Shown here: positions 56,128 to 63,417 of the stretch, piece by piece
How the letters are laid out: the number at the start of each line of letters is the position of its first letter
Numbering within the stretch: the first letter of the stretch is position 1
From: CAVWCQ01 sp963753545
GTDB lineage: Bacteria > Chloroflexota > Anaerolineae > Aggregatilineales > Aggregatilineaceae
Direction of reading: 5' to 3'
Assembly: GCA_963753545.1 (NCBI GenBank)
Contig: CAVWCQ010000008.1
Span: forward strand, 1,860,001-1,924,000
Length of the DNA: 64,000 nucleotides
Made by a program: the position numbers and the translations under genes
Notes under the pieces: generated by a model
What the model saw: the letters and a program-made list of their open reading frames with translations, nothing else
What the model was told of the DNA's origin: nothing
The model's database searches: none

Positions 56128-58776
56128 ATGAGTCTTCGAAAATGGATTCTTACCAGCTTGCTGCTGCTGGCAAGCGTTCTGGCACTCGCCGGGCCGCTGC
56201 ACCAGACGGCGCAGGCGCAAGACCAGGCCATGTCGCGGGTGCGGTTCTTGCATGCTGTTCCCGGCGCACCTGATGTCGATGTGTACCTGGATGGCGTGCT
56301 GGCTGTGTCCAGCCTGACCTATGGGGAAGCGACGCCTCATCTTCATGTCGCCGCCGGAGATCATCAGGTGGCGGTGCGGGCGGCAGGCTCTGGCCCCAGC
56401 GGAGCGGCGTTGTTCGAAGTGACCGTTCCTCTGACGGCGAACCTGGCCTTTATGGTCGTGGTCCAGGGCACGCCCGACGCAGTGTCGGCAGCGCAGTACG
56501 AAGATATTTTGGACGAACTTCAACCCGGTATGGCGCGCCTGACGGCGGTCAACGCCATTGCCGATGCACCCGGCCTTGATGTTCTGACAAGCACGGGTGG
56601 CCCTCTGCTGCAAGGTGTGAGTTTTGGGGCACAGTTCGGCACGGTGAATATTGGCACCGGGCTGCAAGATCTGGTCTTTGTCCCCGCTGGCGGCGGTCTG
56701 GATGGCGCGCTGGCGACGATTGGACAGGTGCCGCTGGAAAGCAATACCCTCTATACATTTGTGGCGCTCGGCACGCTGAATGGGACTGTGTCACCTTCGA
56801 CGCTCGTCCTGGCGACTCCCGTCAACGGCGCGGCAGACTCGGTTCTGGTTCGCGTTGCTCACGGTAGCCCGGACGCGGGTACGGTCGATGTTTATGCCAA
56901 TGATGTCCTGATCGCCCCTGCACTGGAAGCGGGCGATATGAGCGGGCATCTCGCGCTGCCAGCCGGAGCCTATACCCTGAGCCTGCGCGCAGCCGGTTCA
57001 GCCGATGCGACCGCGCTTGTCAGCAAGGATGTAACGCTGGACGCGGGTACGCCTGCGGTTACCGTCGTGGCAATGGGCGAAGCTGCGGATAGCACCCTTG
57101 ATTTACAGGTTGTTCCTGATACGACATCTGATGTTTCGCCGGAACAGGCGCGGATCGCCGTGATCAATGCCGTACCGGGCGCGACAGTCAGCGCCGCTCT
57201 GACGGATGAAGCGGGCACGGCGCTCGCCGCGAACGTCGCAGTGGGCACGGCGGGCGGTCCGACCGATGTCGCCCCTGGGGTGTATATGCTGACGGTGAAT
57301 GTCGCCGGGATCGCCACTCCAGTCGATGTGCTCGTTCCCGAACAGGAGTATGTTGGCGGCAGTTATTATACGGTGCTGGTCTTTGGTGGCGGCGCGGCGG
57401 CTCTGCCGGTAGATGCTCGTGTTGCCGGAACGGATATCGCGGTCGCAGCGAACAGCTTCCCAACTCCGGCTGCGGCAGTGGTCGAGGCTGTGCCGACGGT
57501 CGCTCCTACGGCTGTTGTAGAGCCGACGCAAAGCAGCGAAGTGGTTACCGCTCCGACGGAGAGCAGTGAAGTTGTACCCCCGACACAGAGCAGCGAAGTG
57601 GTAGCGGCAACGCCCACGCAAAGCGGCGAAGTCGTGGCGCAAGCGCCTACGGCGACCTCTGTGCCGCCGCAGCCGCTGGTGACGCAGCAACCGCTCCCGG
57701 TGGCTTACATTGAACTCGATCCTGGCGCGAATCTGCACTGCCGCGAACTGCCCAAGAGTGATGCCCGGTCACTGGGCCTGATCCCGGCGGGAGCAACGGT
57801 GACTGTGATCGGACGGACAGGTTTGCCGCTTGTCCCGGACACTGGCCTTGCTACGGCTGAACCAACTCCCGTTGTGGAGAAAATCGAAGACCTGTGGCTG
57901 TCGGTCCAATGGGATACGGGCGACGGTGGATACCTGCGCTGCTGGGTCTCGGCCCAGTTCCTGCGCGTCGAATTTAAGGGCAAACTCCTCGATACGCTCG
58001 AAGAACTGATGGAACTGCCTGAAGAACCATTTAACCGTCCCGGTGAAGCGGTCAATACGACCATCAAACCGCCGACTCCTGTCTTTGACGCGGTGCTGGC
58101 AACAGTCAACCTGGAACCCGGCGTCAGCTTGCAGCTTCGCCGCAACCCGAACACCCAGGCCGAAGCGTTGGATCGCGTACCCGCTGGCGCTCAGCTTGAA
58201 GTGCTGGGCTACATCAAGTCGCCGAGCGAGGGTCTGGTTGGACAGCCCACCGATCCGCGTTGGCTACGCGTCCGCTACCGCACGGAAAACAGCGGCGCGA
58301 CTGTCGGCTGGATTTCGGCGCAGTACGTCACGCTGTCTCGGCTTGGCCGTCCTGTCGAATATACGGAAATCCCGCTGCTGACCGAAGCGGAACCTGGCTT
58401 GTACGAACAGCCCGGCGTGCAGCCCGTGATCCCGATTGAACAGCAGGCGGTGCTGGGTGTGGTCAATCTGAATCCTGGCGCGAACCTGAACCTGCGTGAC
58501 CGTCCCAGTGCGGACGCCTTCATCGTGCGCGCTATTCCCGCCGCGGAACTGCTGACGATCAATGGCCGCAACGGCGATGGAACCTGGGTGCAGGCGACTT
58601 ATGAGACGCCGGATGGCACGAAGCTGGAAGGCTGGGCGGCGGCGCAGTATCTGGTCATCACGCGCGGCGGCCAACCTTACGACGTGTTCACCCTGCCAAA
58701 TCTGTCTGGCGAACCGGATGTTCCACCGACAGCGGCGGCACAGCCAACCGTGGCGGAAGCTACTCCGGCGCAGTAA
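56128..58776 (+). CDS. Secreted DUF4397 / SH3-domain protein
   Basis: An 882-residue exported protein with a signal peptide (1-31, 'LLLLASVLALAGPLHQTAQA'). Then come three beta-sandwich DUF4397-type modules: 'SRVRFLHAVPGAPDVDVYLD', 'ARLTAVNAIADAPGLDVLTS' and 'VLVRVAHGSPDAGTVDVYAN', with a further related one from 'ARIAVINAVPGA'. A low-complexity linker has repeated 'PTQSSEVV'-like units (about 465-505). Three bacterial SH3-like domains follow: 'NLHCRELPKSDARSLGLIP', 'VSLQLRRNPNTQAEALDRVP' and 'ANLNLRDRPSADAFIVRAIP'. It has no enzyme motif and should bind glycans or proteins outside the cell. AGTGAGGAG precedes the ATG. Two hairpins follow its stop. Confidence 0.85.
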   Translation: MSLRKWILTSLLLLASVLALAGPLHQTAQAQDQAMSRVRFLHAVPGAPDVDVYLDGVLAVSSLTYGEATPHLHVAAGDHQVAVRAAGSGPSGAALFEVTVPLTANLAFMVVVQGTPDAVSAAQYEDILDELQPGMARLTAVNAIADAPGLDVLTSTGGPLLQGVSFGAQFGTVNIGTGLQDLVFVPAGGGLDGALATIGQVPLESNTLYTFVALGTLNGTVSPSTLVLATPVNGAADSVLVRVAHGSPDAGTVDVYANDVLIAPALEAGDMSGHLALPAGAYTLSLRAAGSADATALVSKDVTLDAGTPAVTVVAMGEAADSTLDLQVVPDTTSDVSPEQARIAVINAVPGATVSAALTDEAGTALAANVAVGTAGGPTDVAPGVYMLTVNVAGIATPVDVLVPEQEYVGGSYYTVLVFGGGAAALPVDARVAGTDIAVAANSFPTPAAAVVEAVPTVAPTAVVEPTQSSEVVTAPTESSEVVPPTQSSEVVAATPTQSGEVVAQAPTATSVPPQPLVTQQPLPVAYIELDPGANLHCRELPKSDARSLGLIPAGATVTVIGRTGLPLVPDTGLATAEPTPVVEKIEDLWLSVQWDTGDGGYLRCWVSAQFLRVEFKGKLLDTLEELMELPEEPFNRPGEAVNTTIKPPTPVFDAVLATVNLEPGVSLQLRRNPNTQAEALDRVPAGAQLEVLGYIKSPSEGLVGQPTDPRWLRVRYRTENSGATVGWISAQYVTLSRLGRPVEYTEIPLLTEAEPGLYEQPGVQPVIPIEQQAVLGVVNLNPGANLNLRDRPSADAFIVRAIPAAELLTINGRNGDGTWVQATYETPDGTKLEGWAAAQYLVITRGGQPYDVFTLPNLSGEPDVPPTAAAQPTVAEATPAQ

Positions 58777-58784
58777 ACAATATC

Positions 58785-58806
58785 GCCCCAGATTCAAATC
58801 TGGGGC
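58785..58806. terminator. Perfect hairpin after the DUF4397/SH3 gene
   Basis: GCCCCAGATT-ca-AATCTGGGGC, a 10-bp perfect stem, 8 bp past the stop, without a T-tract. Confidence 0.6.
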
Positions 58807-58821
58807 TAGATAGAAACCTGG

Positions 58822-58866
58822 AAGCCCACTGAAGGGGCTGGTATCCCTTTCGTGGGCTTTTGTTTG
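58822..58866. terminator. Bidirectional terminator between convergent genes
   Basis: AAGCCCAC-tg-AAGGG...CCCTT-tc-GTGGGCTT followed by TTGTTTG on the plus strand. It lies between the convergent DUF4397/SH3 gene and the DsbA-like gene. Confidence 0.75.
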
Positions 58867-58875
58867 TCGGGGATT

Positions 58876-59755
58876 TTACTGGCTGTTGGCGGCCTCGCTG
58901 GTGAGGGATGACAGCAGCGCGTAGGAGGGTGGCGAGTCGAATTTGGTCCAGGTGGTCGTCGTGCCGTAACGGATGAATACGGTCGGCGTGCCTTCAACGC
59001 CCATATCGTTGGAGAACGAGGTGTAGTCGGATAACAGGGTGAGATAGTGCCCGGAGTTGATGCAGCTCAGCAGTTTGTCGGCATCCAGTATCCATTTTGC
59101 GGGCCGAGTCGCTGATCTGCGATAGGGAAAACGCCTGCTCGAGGGCAGCCGCGCTGGACAGCCTGTAGAGTTCGTCTGTCATTTCCCAAAACGCGCCCTG
59201 TTCACCCGCGCAGAGCGCTGCCTGATTCGCTGTTTTTGAATAAAAGCCGCCTGTTCCTTCCACAAAATTAAGTTCAAGCGTCGCTTTGCCATGTAAGACT
59301 GCCGTGCGGATGAATTGATCCAGATCGCCTTCGTGATATTCGCGGCAGTGGCTGCACGAAAAGGCCGGGACGACGCGGAAGTGCACGGGCGCGTTCGGAT
59401 TGCCGATGAATGGGCGGTGATCACTGGTGAAGCCGCGCACCACACCTTCCGTACCTCTGCTCGTCTGATCGAGTTCGCGGGTGCTCGCCGTCTCGTTGTC
59501 CGACATACCCCCCGCCAGCGGGACGCAGTATTGGGGATAATCGGTGCAGCTTATCGCTTTGGTCGATCCGGCTCCACGCCAGTTGAGATAGGCGAAGATT
59601 CCGGCAGCGACTGCGCTGAGGGCCAGCATCGCGATCAAAAATGTCACCTGGCTGCGGTACTGCTCCTGGCGTTGCCGCCTCGTTTTGCCGACGGAATAGT
59701 CCGCGCGGTGAGGCCAGAGAGAGCGATTGGTTGGTTCCTGGGTATTGGTTGGCAT
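58876..59755 (-). CDS. Membrane-anchored DsbA-like thiol-disulfide protein (CSHC site), frameshifted
   Basis: After repair about 293 residues. One membrane helix ('VTFLIAMLALSAVAAGIFAY') anchors a thioredoxin-fold domain with 'PNAPVHFRVVPAFSCSHCRE' (active site CSHC), the inserted helical domain ('CAGEQGAFWEMTDELYRL') and the cis-Pro loop 'MGVEGTPTVFIRYG'. The frame changes near 59085-59095, after 'DSARKM', to reach 'LDADKLLSCINSGHY' and the end at 58876. It would oxidise or reshuffle disulfides of exported proteins. It is a paralogue of the next gene, which has the standard CPHC site. Confidence 0.85.
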
Positions 59756-59902
59756 AAAAGACTCGTTTCATGAGATGGGGTATTGTGTGAGATACACAAG
59801 TTTACTGGCTTTTGCTTATAAAAGATTATTATCATGCTTATTGATGTTATGACTTGCCTGGGTGGGCAGTTACGCGCAGGCAAAAAAGGGTGAAATAAAT
59901 AA

Positions 59903-59924
59903 GGGCGGGTTTGTTAACCCGCCC
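59903..59924. repeat. Type B hairpin repeat
   Basis: GGGCGGGTT-tgtt-AACCCGCCC, just after the second DsbA-like gene's stop; the same hairpin is at 16826 and 38055. Confidence 0.75.
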
Positions 59925-59951
59925 CGACAAAAATAGAGATGTCAGCAGAAA

Positions 59952-60839
59952 TCAGCCGCCGTTGGCGCTGTCGGTGAGTGACTTCAGATTGGTGTAGGCC
60001 GGATTATCCACCTTGGTCCACTGCCCGGTTGTGCCATAACTGACGAAGACGGTCGGCGTGCCTTCGACACCCATGTCATTGGCAAAGGTCTGGTATTCAT
60101 CCAGAAGGCCGCTGTAGCGATTGGAGTTCACGCAGCGCAGCAGTTTGTCGCCATCCAAACCCATGTCACGCGCCGACTTGGCAATCCGCGAGCGGTTGAA
60201 GCCCTCTTGCGCGCCGTAAGCACCCTGGAGACGGTAGAGTTCTCCGGTCATTTCCCAGAACGCGCCCTGTTCACCCGCGCAGAAGGCGGCTTCCGTTGCT
60301 GTTTGGGAATAGATTCCGCCAACTCCGGTCAGGAAGTTAAATTCCAGCGTGGCCTTCCCGGTCAGGACATAATCCTTGACATAGCGGTTGAGGTCCGCTT
60401 CGTGATAATCACGGCAGTGCGGGCAGGAGAAATCGGGCACGACGCGAATATGCACGGGCGCGTTCGGATTGCCGATGAAGGGGCGGTTGTCGGCGGTATA
60501 ACCGCGCACAACCGTATCCACGGCGGTGCTTTTCTCGTCCAATTCACGCACGCCGGGCGCTTCGTTTTTTGCCAGCAGCGAACTGCTGCCACCGCCCGCA
60601 AAGGGGACACAGAATTCCGGGAAATCGGCACAGCTTGCCGCCTTGGTCGATCCGGCTCCACGCCAGTTCAAATAGGTAAAAATACCTGCCGCGATCAGCG
60701 TGAACACCACCGCGCCGATCAGAAAATTCATCTGAGTGCGGTACTGTTCCTGGCGCTGCTTGCGGGTTTTGCCGACCTTGTAGCCGGCACGCTTGCGCCA
60801 GGGGACGCGGCTGGTTGGTTCGTTGGTCTGTGAAGTCAT
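59952..60839 (-). CDS. Membrane-anchored DsbA-like thiol-disulfide protein (CPHC site)
   Basis: A 295-residue protein from the ATG at 60839; a further in-frame ATG at 60884 would add 15 residues. One membrane helix ('MNFLIGAVVFTLIAAGIFTY') is followed by 'PNAPVHIRVVPDFSCPHCRD', the classic DsbA CPHC site, the helical insert with 'CAGEQGAFWEMTGELYRLQG', and 'MGVEGTPTVFVSYGTTGQW' with cis-Pro. The predicted catalytic domain is outside the membrane. Its paralogue lies next on the same strand, 195 bp downstream. Extra Cys pairs ('SCADFPEFC') may be structural. Confidence 0.88.
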   Translation of the reverse strand: MTSQTNEPTSRVPWRKRAGYKVGKTRKQRQEQYRTQMNFLIGAVVFTLIAAGIFTYLNWRGAGSTKAASCADFPEFCVPFAGGGSSSLLAKNEAPGVRELDEKSTAVDTVVRGYTADNRPFIGNPNAPVHIRVVPDFSCPHCRDYHEADLNRYVKDYVLTGKATLEFNFLTGVGGIYSQTATEAAFCAGEQGAFWEMTGELYRLQGAYGAQEGFNRSRIAKSARDMGLDGDKLLRCVNSNRYSGLLDEYQTFANDMGVEGTPTVFVSYGTTGQWTKVDNPAYTNLKSLTDSANGG

Positions 60840-60987
60840 TCCTATGCTCGTTTCAGAGAAGAGAATCATTTTCGTGATATTCACTAAATTTAAACACGAC
60901 GCGGGGGAACGTCAAGTGAGAAAACTGTGAGGAATGGTGGAAACCTGTGGCGCTTTTGAGCTATGATCGGGATGGAGGCAGACACCG

Positions 60988-61260
60988 ATGGATAAGCCAA
61001 TTAAACTGTATGCGGCACTGCGTGACATCGCCGGGGTGGAAAGCCTCATGGTGCAGGTAGGGGAGGGCGCGACGGTTCGCGATCTGATCGAGACGATCCG
61101 CGACCTATACCCGGCTGTCGCCGCACAGCTTGTCAACGAGGACGGCGACCTTTCGGACGTGGTGCGCGTATACATACATGGGCGCAGCGCGGAAAGTCTG
61201 GATACACCGATCCGCCCTGAGGACGAGGTGATCCTGGTGCCGCCGATGGTGGGAGGATGA
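60988..61260 (+). CDS. MoaD/ThiS-family sulfur carrier
   Basis: A 90-residue ubiquitin-like protein: 'KPIKLYAALRDIAGVESLMV', 'ATVRDLIETIRDLYPAVAAQ', 'EDEVILVPPMVGG'. The C-terminal Gly-Gly, which is adenylated and thiocarboxylated in MoaD, is the last two residues. It may serve molybdopterin synthesis or another sulfur transfer; no MoaE, MoeB or ThiF is in the window. GATGGAGG precedes the ATG. The next small gene starts at its stop codon. Confidence 0.85.
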   Translation: MDKPIKLYAALRDIAGVESLMVQVGEGATVRDLIETIRDLYPAVAAQLVNEDGDLSDVVRVYIHGRSAESLDTPIRPEDEVILVPPMVGG

Positions 61261-61527
61261 GTGAGGATGATAGACTTCGCTCGGGTGGTGATGGAACTGC
61301 GCGGCGTGCCCCGCTTTAAGGCGATGGGCTATCTGGTCGAGGCGGGCGGGCGCGAAACCGAGTCGTATTCCGTAACCGGGGATCGCTGGTCGGCCTACCT
61401 GGAAGCGCTGGAAGCGGACGAGATCGGCGCGGCGCTGATCCCACGAGATCGATTGGTGATCGAAGGCGAGCGGCACGAGGTCGAGCGGGTGCAGGCCTAT
61501 GTCAAAAGAAGGACGAAGCGGGGATAG
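61261..61527 (+). CDS. Small unknown protein coupled to MoaD-like gene
   Basis: An 88-residue frame that begins with GTG directly after the MoaD TGA; the ATG at 61267 is the more likely start. The sequence ('RVVMELRGVPRFKAMGYLVE', 'ESYSVTGDRWSAYLEALEAD') is mixed charged and hydrophobic, without signal peptide or Cys. I do not recognise the family. Zero spacing to the carrier gene suggests the product works with it. A type A repeat fragment follows. Confidence 0.55.
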   Translation: MRMIDFARVVMELRGVPRFKAMGYLVEAGGRETESYSVTGDRWSAYLEALEADEIGAALIPRDRLVIEGERHEVERVQAYVKRRTKRG

Positions 61528-61584
61528 CCTCACCCCGCCCGAACAAGTTCGGGTTCCCCTCTCCAGTCGTTGCTAGCGAGGGGA
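61528..61584. repeat. Short type A repeat
   Basis: 'cctcaccccgcccgaacaag' with a GAAC-aa-GTTC hairpin, then CCCCTCTCCAG...GAGGGG. It sits between the small unknown gene and the nucleoside phosphorylase gene. Confidence 0.7.
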
Positions 61585-61651
61585 ATTAGGAGAGGGCTGT
61601 GCTATACTGAGGCTGTAACACTTAATTCTTTGACGCAACAAGGATTTGAAG

Positions 61652-62971
61652 ATGCGCGCAACCGATATCATTAGTAAGAAGCGGGATGGCGGCGAACTGA
61701 GTACCGAGGAAATCCGCTGGCTGGTCGACAGCTTCACCACCGATGAAGTTCCCGATTACCAGATGGCAGCGTGGTTGATGGCCGTCTATATTCGCGGGAT
61801 GAGCCGCCGCGAGACATTCGATCTGACGATGGCGATGGCAGCCAGCGGCGAACAACTGGACCTCTCGGCTGTGATTCCCTATGCGGTGGACAAACATTCG
61901 ACGGGCGGCGTGGGCGACAAGGTGACACTTGTCGTGCTGCCCCTGGTGGCGGCGGCGGGGATTCCGGTGGCGAAGATGAGCGGGCGCGGACTGGGTTTTT
62001 CGGGCGGGACGCTCGATAAACTGGAGTCGATCCCCGGCTACCGGGTTGTTTTGTCGGACGACGAGATCATGCAGCAGGTGCGCGAGCACGGGATCGTGCT
62101 GTGCGGGCAAACCAAGAGCCTCGCCCCGGCAGATGGACTGATCTATGCCCTGCGCGACGTGACAGCGACGGTATCCAGCCTGCCGCTGATCGCCAGCAGC
62201 ATCATGAGCAAAAAACTGGCGTCCGGCGCGAACGCGATTGTGCTCGATGTGAAGGTCGGCATGGGCGCGTTTATGAATCACGTCGATGAGGCGCGGGAAC
62301 TGGCTCAGATCATGGTGGATATTGGGACGTACGCGGGCCGGAAGATGGTCGCTGTGCTGTCGGATATGAACCAGCCGCTCGGCTGTGCCGTCGGGAATGC
62401 ACTGGAAGTGCGCGAGGCGATTGAGACTCTGCGCGGCGGCGGTCCCCAGGATTTGCGGGATCACTGTCTGGCGCTGGGCGGGCATATGGTCCGGCTGGGC
62501 CGCCAGGATACGCGCACTTATGCATTGAATGAAGCGATGGCGGAGTTGGCCGATCTGTTGGACAACGGGCAGGCATTCGCCAAATTTAAGGAACTCGTCG
62601 CGGCACAGGGCGGCGATGTCTCGGTGCTGGATAATCCCGACAAACTGCCCCAGGCTCGCATCCGTGAGGATCTGCTGGCGGAACGCACCGCCCATATCGC
62701 CCAGATCAATGCTCTGCTGGTTGCTGAGGCAACTCTCGCACTCGGAGCCGGGCGCGAGCGCAAAACCGACCCCATTGATCCGGCGGTTGGAGTGGTCGTC
62801 TATCGCAAGGTTGGAGATCGGGTGCAGGCGGGCGACAAGATGTTCACCATCTACGCCAATGATGAACGCCAGCTTGCCGAAGCCAGGGCGCTGCTGCAAC
62901 AAGCGCCCGTTTACCGGGATCGTGAGCAACAGCCATTGCCGACGTTCTATGATACGATCTACGGTGACTAG
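61652..62971 (+). CDS. pdp: Pyrimidine-nucleoside (thymidine) phosphorylase
   Basis: A 439-residue protein from the ATG at 61652 with AAGGA ahead. Motifs: 'TDIISKKRDGGELSTEEIRW', 'AVDKHSTGGVGDKVTLVVLP' (phosphate site, about residues 79-98), 'KMSGRGLGFSGGTLDKLESI', 'GQTKSLAPADGLIYALRDVT' and 'IVLDVKVGMGAFM'. This is the full Pdp/DeoA signature set. It phosphorolyses uridine or thymidine to the base and (deoxy)ribose-1-phosphate in the cytoplasm. The length fits Pdp of Gram-positive type better than E. coli DeoA. The frame is intact. Confidence 0.93.
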   Translation: MRATDIISKKRDGGELSTEEIRWLVDSFTTDEVPDYQMAAWLMAVYIRGMSRRETFDLTMAMAASGEQLDLSAVIPYAVDKHSTGGVGDKVTLVVLPLVAAAGIPVAKMSGRGLGFSGGTLDKLESIPGYRVVLSDDEIMQQVREHGIVLCGQTKSLAPADGLIYALRDVTATVSSLPLIASSIMSKKLASGANAIVLDVKVGMGAFMNHVDEARELAQIMVDIGTYAGRKMVAVLSDMNQPLGCAVGNALEVREAIETLRGGGPQDLRDHCLALGGHMVRLGRQDTRTYALNEAMAELADLLDNGQAFAKFKELVAAQGGDVSVLDNPDKLPQARIREDLLAERTAHIAQINALLVAEATLALGAGRERKTDPIDPAVGVVVYRKVGDRVQAGDKMFTIYANDERQLAEARALLQQAPVYRDREQQPLPTFYDTIYGD

Positions 62972-63009
62972 GGTCGTACTATAAGCTATTGCATAGAAGG
63001 AGTAACGGC

Positions 63010-63336
63010 ATGGACCATCAAACACAAGAACCAATGGGCCAGGATCAGCAGGGCCAGTTCCAGCAGAAGGTGCAGGAACAGAGCCGCCGCATCATGGAAG
63101 AAGTCGAAGTCGAAGGGCGGCAGGTGGTCGAACGGGTCAAAGAACTGATGAAGGAAGGGAACGTCCGCAAGCTGATCATCAAAGACCCGGACGGCAAATA
63201 TTCGATAGAAATTCCGCTGACCGTGGGTGTGGCAGTCGGCAGTGTGTTCGCGATTGCTGCGCCGCTGCTGGCGGCATTGGGCGCGATGGCGGCACTGATG
63301 TCGCGCGTGAAGATCGAAATTCAGCGCGATATTTAG
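63010..63336 (+). CDS. DUF4342 protein
   Basis: A 108-residue protein. AAGGAG lies ahead of the ATG at 63010. The N-terminal 45 residues are charged and helical ('VEGRQVVERVKELMKEGNVR'), then 'KLIIKDPDGKYSIEIPLTVG' and the hydrophobic 'VAVGSVFAIAAPLLAALGAM', the pattern of DUF4342. It is probably membrane-associated by one or two helices. Function unknown. A strong terminator follows. Confidence 0.8.
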   Translation: MDHQTQEPMGQDQQGQFQQKVQEQSRRIMEEVEVEGRQVVERVKELMKEGNVRKLIIKDPDGKYSIEIPLTVGVAVGSVFAIAAPLLAALGAMAALMSRVKIEIQRDI

Positions 63337-63363
63337 CGCCGTACGAAAACAAGAAAATCGCAG

Positions 63364-63395
63364 AGAGGTGGGCCAGGAATGGCCCGCCTCTTTTT
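63364..63395 (+). terminator. Rho-independent terminator
   Basis: AGAGGTGGGCCA-ggaa-TGGCCCGCCTCT followed by TTTTTATTG. It ends the nucleoside phosphorylase/DUF4342 transcript and may also act for mltG from the other side. Confidence 0.88.
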
Positions 63396-63417
63396 ATTGT
63401 TATTGTCCCGGACAGTT

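Noticed and set aside
2231..61584. Dispersed palindromic repeats as a possible CRISPR array
   Set aside because: The copies are spread over the whole window, differ in length and are not separated by regular spacers; no cas gene is present.
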